Assembly: GCA_964451365.1 (NCBI GenBank)
Contig: CAYVIB010000003.1
Location: 1 to 64,000, forward strand
Direction of reading: 5' to 3'
Source: CAYVIB01 sp964451365
Lineage (GTDB): Bacteria > Pseudomonadota > Gammaproteobacteria > Pseudomonadales > Cellvibrionaceae
Length of the DNA: 64,000 nucleotides
Shown: positions 33,032 through 42,401 of the stretch, piece by piece
Position numbering within the stretch: the first letter of the stretch is position 1
Layout: each line of letters begins with the position of its first letter
Program-made: the position numbers and the translations under genes
The notes under the pieces: generated by a model
The model's database searches: none
Seen by the model: the letters and a program-made list of their open reading frames with translations, nothing else
Told to the model about the DNA's origin: nothing

Positions 33032-33493
33032 ATGAAATACCTGTACCTAGTTCTCTTATGCCTCATAAACCTTGCCTGTGCATCGGAAGGCAATAGTGAA
33101 AAACCGGAGATACATCAACAGTGGGCCAACGATATGGCCATCGCTGTTATAGTGAACATTGATGGGAATTCCACTAGTGAACAGTATGCCGACTGGTCGC
33201 ATTATCTCAACGAATTTGCACAAGAAGTTGGGTCGGAATTCGTTTTTTACAAATTGCGGGAAATCAACGTCAAATTCAAAACAATCAAACCCGAACCCTA
33301 TTCGATTCTTTTTTTCAAGAAGGGTCAACCCGCCTACTTCTATCAGGGTGCCATTACAGAGCCTCAGGTTTATCAGTTTATTCGCTTACGCTATTCGAAC
33401 GAAGATATTCCTGGATTTCTACACCAGTTTTCCCCAACCCAAGTCAGCGCGGCATGGGATGACACAAGCAAGGCATTTGTCGTAACCCCTTGA
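33032..33493 (+). CDS. Small exported thioredoxin-like protein; candidate immunity partner
   Basis: 153 residues with an N-terminal signal peptide (MKYLYLVLLCLINLACA), so probably periplasmic or a lipoprotein (the sequence before Cys is not a standard lipobox). The mature part looks like a thioredoxin fold without active-site Cys: PYSILFFKKGQPAYFYQGAI then TEPQVYQFI matches the cis-Pro strand region. It follows the M15 peptidase gene by 6 bp and is surely co-transcribed. A periplasmic partner next to a peptidoglycan peptidase fits an immunity protein; this is inferred from layout only. Confidence 0.6.
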   Translation: MKYLYLVLLCLINLACASEGNSEKPEIHQQWANDMAIAVIVNIDGNSTSEQYADWSHYLNEFAQEVGSEFVFYKLREINVKFKTIKPEPYSILFFKKGQPAYFYQGAITEPQVYQFIRLRYSNEDIPGFLHQFSPTQVSAAWDDTSKAFVVTP

Positions 33494-33549
33494 TGATGGA
33501 TTGAAAAAATGAGCGATCCAGGTTTAATGGCGCAGTCTTTGCCAACCAC

Positions 33550-34086
33550 CTACCACATCAAATCATCGGGAATCTGGTAATCCGCGTAGGGATCATCCCC
33601 GGCCGGGAGATCGACTTTTTTATTCAGCGCCACAACGGAATTCGGGTCCCGCTGGGCAATTTTTTCAGCGACAACCGCCGGTACCAGCTCATAACCATCA
33701 TTCAAGCGAACGATGGCCAACTGGCCGTTGCTGAGGCGTTGCTGCAGAACACCGGAAATATACATTTTTTTGATCTTGCCGCCGTCGGCAAAATTGTAGG
33801 CTATATCGCCACGGTCCTTCGATTGTCGATGGGTAGTGATTAGCTGCCTGATTTGCGCGGCGATGGCTTTTGCGTCCTGCTCGGCTTTGCGCTCCGCGTT
33901 TAGCCGGCGATCGCGTTCCGCTTTTTCCTCCCGCGCCTGTTGCGCCCGCAGCTTGGTTTCATCCACGGCCACCTCATTGGATTTGCGCTGTACTTTTGCG
34001 TTTTTGCGTTTTTCCTTATTCACTTTTTTGGCCTGCTTTTCGTCCACCAGGCCGGCTTTAAGCAATTGCTCTTGCAGGGAACTCAC
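33550..34086 (-). CDS. DUF2058 family protein (YaiL-like)
   Basis: 178 residues from a GTG start at 34086 with ribosome binding site GGAGG seven bases upstream; this yields the family N-terminus (M)SSLQEQLLKAGLVDEKQA, whereas the longer ATG start adds 13 unrelated residues. A Lys/Arg/Glu-rich coiled-coil region (about 15-90) is followed by the conserved globular part (YNFADGGKIKKMYISGVLQQ, LNDGYELVPA). The family is described as nucleoprotein- or polynucleotide-associated, with no firm function. It converges on the toxin-like cassette. Confidence 0.9.
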   Translation of the reverse strand: MSSLQEQLLKAGLVDEKQAKKVNKEKRKNAKVQRKSNEVAVDETKLRAQQAREEKAERDRRLNAERKAEQDAKAIAAQIRQLITTHRQSKDRGDIAYNFADGGKIKKMYISGVLQQRLSNGQLAIVRLNDGYELVPAVVAEKIAQRDPNSVVALNKKVDLPAGDDPYADYQIPDDLMW

Positions 34087-34200
34087 GATACGCCTCCGCT
34101 TGTGGAGTCTAACTGGAAACGGCATTACAACAGATAACGCTCTGGCAAAAAAGGCGAAAATGTTTTTCCGCCAATGTTTGAAACATTGCCGGCTTCGCGT

Positions 34201-35517
34201 TTAGATCGCGGAATTGGCCGATTCAGGATCGCCCGGCACCTGTTGCCTCTCAGCCAGCACCTTGTCGATGCGGTTGCCGTCCATGTCCACCACTTCGAGT
34301 CGCCAATCCTCCCATTCGGCCACATCGCCGGTACGGGGCATATCGCCCATCAACCACATAATCATGCCGCTCAAGGTGTTATACCGGGCCCGCCCCTCGT
34401 CCGGAACCGACTTCAACTCCAACCGGTCCTTCAGTTCCGGAATGGGTATCAAGCCGTCGAACAGCCAGGAGCCGTCTTCCCGCTGGACCGCCCAGACATC
34501 TTCCGGGTCGCGCGGTTTGAATTCACCGGCCAGCGCTTCCATCACATTCTGGACGGTAATGAGCCCCTGTATCTCGCCGTATTCGTCGACCACGAAAACC
34601 ATGTGCACGCCGGATTCGCGAAAGTGCTCAAGCAGTTTCATGCCGGTAAGCGATTCGGGCACGAAAACGCCCGGTTGCAGGTTGTCCATGAGGTTCGTGG
34701 TGTCCGCTTCCAGGCGCTGCTTGAGCAACCTTTTGGCGCTGACAACGCCAAGCACATCCTGCAATCCGCCCCGGCAGACAGGAAAGCGCGAATGCTCGCA
34801 GGCGATGAGCCGTTGCAGGTTGACGTCGAGCGGCTCGTTCACGTCAAGGTAGACAATTTCACTGCGTGGCGTCATCAGTGAGGCAATCTGCCGGTCGTCC
34901 AGCCGAAACACATTGCGTACCATATCGTGTTCCTGCTTTTCAATTACGCCGGACTGGGAACCCTCGATCAGTATTGCGTGAATATCCTCTTCCGTCAGGT
35001 TGGCGCGGCTGAGTTCCTTCTTGCCCATAAACCGCAATACCGCATCGGTGGAAACGGACAACAGAAAGACAAAGGGTCGCGACAGCACGGCCAGCAGCGA
35101 TATCGGGCGGGCGATGAGGCGGGCGATACCTTCGGCGTTAAACTGGGCAATGCGTTTGGGTACGAGTTCGCCGACGACGATCGTCAGATAAGTAATACAC
35201 ACCACCACCAGGGTTGTCGCGCCAACCGACGACGTTCGTTCGCTGAGTCCGATATCGCGAAGTGAATCAGCAATGGGAGCGGCCAGCGCCGCCTCACCGA
35301 CGATTCCGTTGAGAATGCCGATGGCGGTGATGCCTATCTGCACCGTCGACAAAAACTGGGTGGGCTCGTCCCCGAGCCGGATGGCAGTCGCGGCCGCCTT
35401 GTCACCGTCTTCCGCCAGGCGCTGCAGACGGCTTCTGCGGGCGGTCACCAGGGCGATTTCGGACATGGCAAACGCCCCATTCAGCAATATCAGCGCTAAT
35501 AAAATCGCGATATCCAA
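34201..35517 (-). CDS. CNNM/CBS-domain membrane protein (CorC/HlyC, hemolysin-type family)
   Basis: Likely ion (Mg or other cation) transport protein of the CNNM/CorB type. DUF21/CNNM membrane domain (about 1-190, opening ILLALILLNGAFAMSEIALV), two CBS domains (about 205-325: MTPRSEIVYLDVNEP, VFVVDEYGEIQGLITVQNVM) and a C-terminal CorC_HlyC domain. The longest frame starts ATG at 35547, but the sequence AGGAGAGATAAATTG places a good ribosome binding site before TTG at 35517, giving 438 residues with the usual short N-terminus; I chose that. Name 'hemolysin' in databases is historical. Confidence 0.88.
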   Translation of the reverse strand: MDIAILLALILLNGAFAMSEIALVTARRSRLQRLAEDGDKAAATAIRLGDEPTQFLSTVQIGITAIGILNGIVGEAALAAPIADSLRDIGLSERTSSVGATTLVVVCITYLTIVVGELVPKRIAQFNAEGIARLIARPISLLAVLSRPFVFLLSVSTDAVLRFMGKKELSRANLTEEDIHAILIEGSQSGVIEKQEHDMVRNVFRLDDRQIASLMTPRSEIVYLDVNEPLDVNLQRLIACEHSRFPVCRGGLQDVLGVVSAKRLLKQRLEADTTNLMDNLQPGVFVPESLTGMKLLEHFRESGVHMVFVVDEYGEIQGLITVQNVMEALAGEFKPRDPEDVWAVQREDGSWLFDGLIPIPELKDRLELKSVPDEGRARYNTLSGMIMWLMGDMPRTGDVAEWEDWRLEVVDMDGNRIDKVLAERQQVPGDPESANSAI

Positions 35518-35783
35518 TTTATCTCTCCTGTTTTTAAAACGGCGCATTATGCCTGAATTTAAACTTCGCTAACGATTGATCGCACCCACGAGCCGGCAAC
35601 CACGGTGTTGGTCAGGTCATAAACGGGAGGTCCCGCGTCGTCAGGCATCTGCCGGTTCAACGTGCAAAGCCTTTGCCGAATATCTATAATCCCCTGCCCT
35701 GGAACGGCCGTCCGGCTAAAACGCTGTCGGATAACTTTTCGTTCGACTTCCCCCAGAAAAACCAGCATTGAAGGCGTCCCGCA

Positions 35784-37484
35784 ATGATTGAAAATCTCGA
35801 GCAAATCCTCCTGCTGCTAGGTGTCGCGGTTGCGGTTGTCGTTATTTTCCAGCGGGCACATATTCCCACCAGCCTGGGTTATCTGCTGGTGGGAGTCATT
35901 TTGGGACCCCACACCATCGGACCTGCGATTTACATGCACGGGCTCGGCGCCCTGGCTGAGTTCGGCGTGGTTTTCCTGCTGTTTACCATTGGCCTTAACT
36001 TTTCATTGCCGCAGTTGCACGCATTACGACACCAGGTGCTGGGATTGGGCACCGGCCAGGTTTTTTTCACCACCGCCATTGTCGGGCTGATCGTCTGGCT
36101 GGGGGGACTGCCCGCCGCCGCCGCGTTTGTAATCGGAGCGGTTTTCGCCCAATCGTCCACGACAATTATTGGTAGCCAGTTGACCGAACAGGGAGAGGAA
36201 AACACTCACCATGGAAGATACGGCCTGGCCATGTCGGTTTTTCAGGATGTTACCGCCGTTCCTTTCCTGGTTATTATCCCGGTACTGGGCATCTCCGTAA
36301 CCGCCAGCGCGCTCGCGGGCGCGTTGGGATGGGCGTTGGTTAAAGCACTGGGAGCGTTTGCCCTGGTTTTTTTCGTCGGCCGATGGCTTCTCCGCCCTTT
36401 GTTCCATTTCGTATCGGAGAAGCGCTCCGCCGAGGTTTTCACCCTGGCGGTGTTGCTGGTGGCGCTACTTGCCGCATGGACCACCAGCAGCCTGGGCCTA
36501 TCGCTTGCTTTCGGCGGATTCCTTGCCGGCATGATGCTGGGAGAAACAGAATTCCGCCACCAGGTGGAATCCAGTATGCGCCCTTTCCGCGACGTTCTGC
36601 TGGGACTTTTTTTCGTGGGCATAGGAACACGGTTCGATCCCGCCGCGATACTCCCTATCTGGCACTGGGTGTTTTTGGGGGCGCTTTTAATTGTTGTAAG
36701 TAAAACGCTGATAGTCATGTTTATGCTACGCGCGTTGGGAACCGATACAGTCATCTCCTGGCGCACCGGGCTAATGCTGGCCGTCGGTGGAGAGTTCGGG
36801 CTGGCGCTTGTGGCCATCGCGCTCGACTCCAACGTAATCGATATGCGCCTGGGCCAGATCGCCATGACCTCGGTCCTGCTCGCGATGATCATTGGCGCGC
36901 TGATGATTCGCTTTAATGGCCCCATCGCCGCCAGGCTCACCGGAAAACCCGCCGATACGTCAGCGGATACCCCCCAGTTGCTGAAGGATGTACCGGACCA
37001 GCAGGTGGTGATAGGCGGTTACGGTCGTGTCGGCCACACCGTTGCCACTCTTCTCCAGGCCAGCGGGGTACCCTTTATTGCCTTTGATGTCGACCCGGAC
37101 CAGGTAAAACAGGGAAGAGTGAACGGCCATTCGGTGTCCTATGGCGATATTTCAGATCCCGACCTGCTGGCGGCGATTCATGTGGGACGGGCATCGTTGG
37201 TGATAATTACCGTGGATCACTCGCCAACGGCTTTGCGCGCGGTTTCATTTCTGCGCAAGAACTGCCCGCATGTACCGGTAATCGCGCGCGCGCGGGATTT
37301 GACTGTCAGCTCACAGCTCCTGGAAGCCGGTGCTATCCATGCTTACCCGGAAGCACTGGAGGCAAGCCTTCGCCTTGGGGAAACTGCGATGAAAATACTG
37401 CATGTGACCGAAGAGAATATCGATAGCGTGGTACAAACCATCAGGAACTGGGACTACAACACGCCCGGCCCGAAAAAAGAATAG
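35784..37484 (+). CDS. CPA2-family monovalent cation:proton antiporter with RCK domain (KefB/YbaL-like)
   Basis: 566 residues. Residues about 1-385 hold some 12 membrane segments of the Na/H exchanger type (IPTSLGYLLVGVILGPHTIG, ALAEFGVVFLLFTIGLNFSL). A cytosolic TrkA-N/RCK domain (about 408-525) has the nucleotide-binding GGYGRVGHTVATLLQ and acidic strand end FIAFDVDPDQV. It is likely a K+ efflux antiporter gated by nucleotide or glutathione-like ligands. It stands alone between CNNM and flgL, and converges with the latter. Confidence 0.9.
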   Translation: MIENLEQILLLLGVAVAVVVIFQRAHIPTSLGYLLVGVILGPHTIGPAIYMHGLGALAEFGVVFLLFTIGLNFSLPQLHALRHQVLGLGTGQVFFTTAIVGLIVWLGGLPAAAAFVIGAVFAQSSTTIIGSQLTEQGEENTHHGRYGLAMSVFQDVTAVPFLVIIPVLGISVTASALAGALGWALVKALGAFALVFFVGRWLLRPLFHFVSEKRSAEVFTLAVLLVALLAAWTTSSLGLSLAFGGFLAGMMLGETEFRHQVESSMRPFRDVLLGLFFVGIGTRFDPAAILPIWHWVFLGALLIVVSKTLIVMFMLRALGTDTVISWRTGLMLAVGGEFGLALVAIALDSNVIDMRLGQIAMTSVLLAMIIGALMIRFNGPIAARLTGKPADTSADTPQLLKDVPDQQVVIGGYGRVGHTVATLLQASGVPFIAFDVDPDQVKQGRVNGHSVSYGDISDPDLLAAIHVGRASLVIITVDHSPTALRAVSFLRKNCPHVPVIARARDLTVSSQLLEAGAIHAYPEALEASLRLGETAMKILHVTEENIDSVVQTIRNWDYNTPGPKKE

Positions 37485-37585
37485 GCTTGAAAGGCTGTAT
37501 CGCGGCCGGTGTGAAATGCCGGTTTTCCGGGCCGACCTGCCTGATCTGTTTAAGCAAAAAAGACTTAAGGAAGTGCCATTCACCC

Positions 37586-39187
37586 CTATAACTGACTGAA
37601 CAGAGTCAGGCGGCTGACACGCACAAAAGACGACTGCGCCGCCTGCAGCACAAGCGATTGCGCGGACAGCCGCGTGGCGGCTTCGGCATAATCAATGTCG
37701 CGCAGGTCGGAGAGGACTTTTTCGGTAATGACTTCAGTATCCTGGTGCAGGCTTCTTGTACCTTCCAGGGTGTTGTAGCGGGCACCGATTTTGGATACCA
37801 CGTCGAGAATGCTGGTTTCGGTGTGGCCCAGGTTATCCAGTGTCGAAGACACAACATTTTCCAGGGTCTCGCGGCTTTCGGCGGTGCCGTCGAGGGATTT
37901 CATCGCGTCGCTGAAACGTGCCAGCGTGGTTAGAATATCCTGCTTGTTACTTGAGTCGACAAGCACCTTGTCGCCCGTGGTTGCCAGCACGCCATCGGTG
38001 GACGCGGTTCCGGCAGTGGTATCCAGGCCCGTTACATTATCGATATTGGCCGAGCCTCCGGAAATGGAAAAATCGATACCGGCGGGCATACGGATGCCGG
38101 TGCCGTCCACCACCAAGCCAAGGTCGGCCAGTGCGGCGGCGTTACCGTTACCCGCGTTATTCAATACATTCGCCAGATCGGTGCTGTTGGTGATATTCGC
38201 ATCCAGCACAAAGGTTCGGGTTCGGCCGGCAACGGTAATGGAAAAGGTCTCTTCCGCGGGCGCGGTAAAATCCACCGGAAATGCGGCAACCGAATCGGCG
38301 CCAAACAGCCGCGTTGCCGGTGTCGCCGCCGTACCGGAAACCGGTTGGCCGATAATTTTAAAACTCACGCCGTGCAACTCGATTTCCGTGCCGGAGGTGT
38401 AGGGTTGATGGGCAACGATTACCCGGCCGGTGGATTTTTCCGTGGCGGTAAAGTTTTTTCCCGGCGGGCTGATATTGCTCTCCGCGTTAAACGAAATCAC
38501 GATATCTTCCGGATAAAACTCGTCGTAGATTTCCTGGTCAACCACCTGCCCCACCGAAACCCGCAACGGCGGATTCGATGTATTGGACGGGCTGACATAG
38601 GTGTTAACCGTGTGGTTGGCGCTTTGAATATCAACAAAAAGCGCCTTGCCGGAATCGTTGGTTTCAATGGTTGTGTTGTTGGCGATTTTAATTTGTCGCT
38701 GACCTTCGTCGCCGTTATAAACGAAACCGGATTCGGCATTACCGGTAAACGGTTCGCCATTACTTTTATAGCCACCAAAAATATAATCGCCGTTGGCGTT
38801 GCGGGTATTCAGCATTGCCTGCAATTCCTGCAGGCGGGAATCCACTTCCGCCGCCAGGGTGCGATAATCGTTCACACCCAATGTGGCGGTGTTGCCCGCG
38901 TGCACAGCAAGTTCTTTCATCCGTTGCAACAGATTGCCTATGCCACTCAAAATGGATTCCTCGGCTCCGAGGTTATCCGTCGCAATATCAATATTTTTGT
39001 TGTACTGGGAGATTGTGGCCAGTTCGTTACCCAGTTGCAGCATGCGCGACGCAGCCACCGGATCGTCCGACGGCGTCAGCACGCGCTTGCCGGAGGAAAT
39101 CTGCTCCTGCGTTTTAATCATCGCCGCATTGGCGTCCGCCATGCTGTTGTTGGCGATATTAAAAATATGAAGGGATGATATTCTCAT
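37586..39187 (-). CDS. flgL: Hook-filament junction protein FlgL (HAP3)
   Basis: Joins the hook to the filament, above FlgK. The 533 residues exceed the common 300-440. Flagellin-like N-terminus (FNIANNSMADANAAMIKTQE, QISSGKRVLTPSDDPVAASR) and C-terminus (DYAEAATRLSAQSLVLQAAQ) are conserved. The extra length lies in the centre (about 190-420), including a stretch TNSTDLANVLNNAGNGNAAA related to flagellin modules. Last gene of the flgFGHIJKL unit, 15 bp after flgK. Confidence 0.95.
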   Translation of the reverse strand: MRISSLHIFNIANNSMADANAAMIKTQEQISSGKRVLTPSDDPVAASRMLQLGNELATISQYNKNIDIATDNLGAEESILSGIGNLLQRMKELAVHAGNTATLGVNDYRTLAAEVDSRLQELQAMLNTRNANGDYIFGGYKSNGEPFTGNAESGFVYNGDEGQRQIKIANNTTIETNDSGKALFVDIQSANHTVNTYVSPSNTSNPPLRVSVGQVVDQEIYDEFYPEDIVISFNAESNISPPGKNFTATEKSTGRVIVAHQPYTSGTEIELHGVSFKIIGQPVSGTAATPATRLFGADSVAAFPVDFTAPAEETFSITVAGRTRTFVLDANITNSTDLANVLNNAGNGNAAALADLGLVVDGTGIRMPAGIDFSISGGSANIDNVTGLDTTAGTASTDGVLATTGDKVLVDSSNKQDILTTLARFSDAMKSLDGTAESRETLENVVSSTLDNLGHTETSILDVVSKIGARYNTLEGTRSLHQDTEVITEKVLSDLRDIDYAEAATRLSAQSLVLQAAQSSFVRVSRLTLFSQL

Positions 39188-39202
39188 AACAGATGCCAGT
39201 CG

Positions 39203-42200
39203 TTAAAACGAGCCGATAAGCCGGTCAAACAAATCCCGCGCAACCGAAATCACCTGCGCATTGGCGGAATACATTTGTTCAAATCGAATCAGGTCCGCCG
39301 CCTCCTCATCGAGGTTGACCGCGGAGATGGAGTTGCGTCGGGCAACGGTTTGATCCAGCACCTGTTCGCTGGCATCACGACTGATTCTGGTCGACGATGA
39401 ATCGATGCCGATTTTCTCCACCAGGTTGCCGTAACCATCTGCGTAGCTGAACAGGCCATTGCCAATGGTTTTGGCCGCGCCGAGGTCAACCAGCGCGAGC
39501 GCATTGCGGTTATCCGACACACCGTCCCGGTTAAAATCAAGGGTAAAGGTATCCCCCGTTTCCGGGTTGCCACTGATGGCAGCTTGAATTCCCAAATAAC
39601 TTGACTGGGCAAAACCCGCCGCGCGGGTATTGCCAAATAACATACTATCGGGAGGAAAACTTCCCAGAGTGACATCTTCCGCAAGGGACACATCGATTTT
39701 GCCGCCCACCATAGTGCCGGCAGCAATATTATTGCCCTGGCTCACCAATGACAGGTTGGGGTTTTCACCATCGCTGACATCAATGGATTCACCGGCGGCG
39801 CCGGTAAATTCCACCTGGAAATTGTCGCCCTGGCTGGAATAAAGACGCACTTCCGCCCTGCCGGTAATCGCATCGCGACCGGCCACCGCATGAATTCCCG
39901 CCGCCTGGAAAGCGCTGTTGCCGTTAATGCGATCGGCCAGGTAATCGTTAAAAGCTTCCGGTTCGGTTTGCGGGTCCGGAACAACGCCGGAAATTACCGG
40001 GTTGCCGGTAACGGAGTCGACCGAATATTCAACCAGGTCATAACCGTTCAGGCTGACCTGCAGCGGTTCGCTTAACGAAACATCGAAGTTTGATAATTCA
40101 ATGTAGTTAAATGCGTTCGCCGATACACCGTTCATATTGGAAAGTTGGGCGGCAATTTCCCTGGCACTGGCGTTGCGGTTGGTAAAAATATTTTCCGTTA
40201 CCGTGCCGCCCCCGACAGCCGAGGAAGGCCGGGAGACGGTAATGGCCTCCGCCGGATAGCCATTGGTCAACGTCCCCGTTCCGCTCGCGCCGTTGGCATT
40301 ACCTACCGTGGTAAACGTACTGCCTTCGATATCGAAACCGAGCAGGTTGTTTGCCTGGCCGGCCGGCGCGTTATCAAGGTTGCCGTCCGGATCGGGATTA
40401 TAATTCTGCACGGTAATATCGCCGTAACCGACGCTGTCCAGACGAAACGCCAATGTACCGTTATCGGCGATATACGCAGTTACGTCCGACGAGGACAACT
40501 GCGAATTGATATGCTGCAGCAAACTACTTTCATCCACCAGGGCCGGGCCATTGATATTGATGGTAAAGGTTCCGTCGTTCACGCCGTCGACGGTGTTCGC
40601 GACAACAACATCAAAGGAAAACTGGTTCGCGATTGCACTGAAATCACTGGTGGAAAAATCCGGCGCCGAGGCCGGGGGCGAATTCATCAACAGCGCCGCC
40701 TGGGTTACCGCGCTTCTGCCGGCGGGCAGGCCGATCAATTCTCCCGCCGTGGTAACCATCGTGCCACCGGGGTCGGTGGGAAATAAATTATTGGTCGAAC
40801 CGGCAACAAAATGCTGGTTACGAATGGGCGGCTGCAGGTGTACCGGGTTTGCCGGGTCAGAATTATCCAGAATGTCGTAAGTGGTATCCGACGTAAAGCG
40901 TACGATCAACGGCGGACTCATTTCACCGGCGTTTTGAAACAGCGGCAACGGCTGTCCGTCCGCCCCCGTCAGTGACAACACTTCACCGGCGGAAATAATG
41001 CCGTTACCGGTGTTGCCGATGGAAGTGTCGGTCAACAGGGGGCTGCCAAAAGCAATCTCGGTGGCGTTGGAAATGGCAGTGGCGAAATCGCGCGCGCCGG
41101 ATTTTACCGGTTGCAGTTTAAAGGAATCGCCCGCCTGGAAACTGCCACTTTCAAATACCAGTTCCATTCCATCGAATTCCATGCTGAACGGGTAGCTGCC
41201 CGGTAACACGCTGGCCGCCACTTCCGCGCCGTCCGACAGGCGTTGCACGCTGATTGCACCACCAGCGGCAATCGTCACACTGTAATCACTTGCGGTAATT
41301 TGCGAGCTGTCGGTAATATTCAGGGACAGCTCGCGATTGGCCGGCGCGGCGTTACCAGCGCTGCCGATGACCCGATTGCCGGCGATAGCGGGATCATTCA
41401 CATCGTAAAACATTCGCCCGCCGAATTCACCGTTGAGCGTAATCCCCTGCTGGTGAACGCGGTTGAAGGTATCGGCAAAAACCACCGCGACACGGCCCAG
41501 TTCGTTGTACGCGTCCGTCATCACGGAATCGCGAAAACGCAACAACCCGCCAATTTCACCCCCGCGAATTTTATCGGTGACTATCTGCGCTCCGACACTG
41601 TTGCTTATCAGCACATCGAGTTTCGACGGATCTTCCTCGGATGATTGCAACTGCAGCATATTGGGGCGCGAACCCACCACCAGGTTTTGCCCGCCGGCGG
41701 CGAGCACATTCACTTGTCCCGCACCCTGATCGTATACCTGGATATTGATAATTTCCGACAGTTTTCTCAGCGCCTCGTCGCGCTGGTCCAGCAGGTCGTT
41801 CGGTGCGGAGCCATTGGCCGCGCCCGTGGCATCGGTAATTTTCTGGTTCAACTCAGCGATATTTCGTATCAGGGCATTCGCGTGCGACACCGCCACCGAA
41901 AGGGATTCATTTACGCCCCCCTCTATTTCCTCCAGCCGGGCGTATATATTGTCGAAGCGGTCTTCGATACCTTCCGCCTCACTGATAATCAGCTGGCGAG
42001 CGGCAATAGAGGTGGGATTATCCGCGCCGTTTTGTACCGCGGCGAAAAATTTTTCCAGCCCGCTGGAAAGACCGGAATTGGTGTCGGCAAGCAGGCTGTC
42101 TATCTGGCTGATATTCTGATGGTAGGAATCGAGACTGCTAAACAGGCTGGTGTCGGAGCGAAGCTGCTCAACGACAAACTGATTCATTATCCGTTCAATC

Positions 42201-42388
42201 GACGCAATATTGGCCCCGTTGCCAATATAGTTTCCGCCTTTCAGGTTGGCGGGATTGGCCTCCGCATTAATGCGCTGGCGGGTGTAGCCCTCGACATTGG
42301 CATTGGCAATATTGTGGCCGGCGGTACTGAGCGCCGACTGGCTTACCCGCAATCCGGTAACACTAATGCCTAATAAATCATTCGCCAT
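39203..42388 (-). CDS. flgK: Hook-filament junction protein FlgK (HAP1), giant form
   Basis: 1061 residues, against about 550-690 usually. N-terminal rod/hook signature (LLGISVTGLRVSQSALSTAG, HNIANANVEGYTRQRI) and C-terminal LDEEAADLIRFEQMYSANAQ then VISVARDLFDRLIGSF are intact. The centre (about 350-960) holds several inserted beta-rich modules, including INSQLSSSDVTAYIADNGTL and AAQLSNMNGVSANAFNYIEL, of the same style as those in the flagellins. Lies between flgJ (13 bp) and flgL. Confidence 0.96.
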   Translation of the reverse strand: MANDLLGISVTGLRVSQSALSTAGHNIANANVEGYTRQRINAEANPANLKGGNYIGNGANIASIERIMNQFVVEQLRSDTSLFSSLDSYHQNISQIDSLLADTNSGLSSGLEKFFAAVQNGADNPTSIAARQLIISEAEGIEDRFDNIYARLEEIEGGVNESLSVAVSHANALIRNIAELNQKITDATGAANGSAPNDLLDQRDEALRKLSEIINIQVYDQGAGQVNVLAAGGQNLVVGSRPNMLQLQSSEEDPSKLDVLISNSVGAQIVTDKIRGGEIGGLLRFRDSVMTDAYNELGRVAVVFADTFNRVHQQGITLNGEFGGRMFYDVNDPAIAGNRVIGSAGNAAPANRELSLNITDSSQITASDYSVTIAAGGAISVQRLSDGAEVAASVLPGSYPFSMEFDGMELVFESGSFQAGDSFKLQPVKSGARDFATAISNATEIAFGSPLLTDTSIGNTGNGIISAGEVLSLTGADGQPLPLFQNAGEMSPPLIVRFTSDTTYDILDNSDPANPVHLQPPIRNQHFVAGSTNNLFPTDPGGTMVTTAGELIGLPAGRSAVTQAALLMNSPPASAPDFSTSDFSAIANQFSFDVVVANTVDGVNDGTFTININGPALVDESSLLQHINSQLSSSDVTAYIADNGTLAFRLDSVGYGDITVQNYNPDPDGNLDNAPAGQANNLLGFDIEGSTFTTVGNANGASGTGTLTNGYPAEAITVSRPSSAVGGGTVTENIFTNRNASAREIAAQLSNMNGVSANAFNYIELSNFDVSLSEPLQVSLNGYDLVEYSVDSVTGNPVISGVVPDPQTEPEAFNDYLADRINGNSAFQAAGIHAVAGRDAITGRAEVRLYSSQGDNFQVEFTGAAGESIDVSDGENPNLSLVSQGNNIAAGTMVGGKIDVSLAEDVTLGSFPPDSMLFGNTRAAGFAQSSYLGIQAAISGNPETGDTFTLDFNRDGVSDNRNALALVDLGAAKTIGNGLFSYADGYGNLVEKIGIDSSSTRISRDASEQVLDQTVARRNSISAVNLDEEAADLIRFEQMYSANAQVISVARDLFDRLIGSF

Positions 42389-42401
42389 GGACTCGTCTCA
42401 G

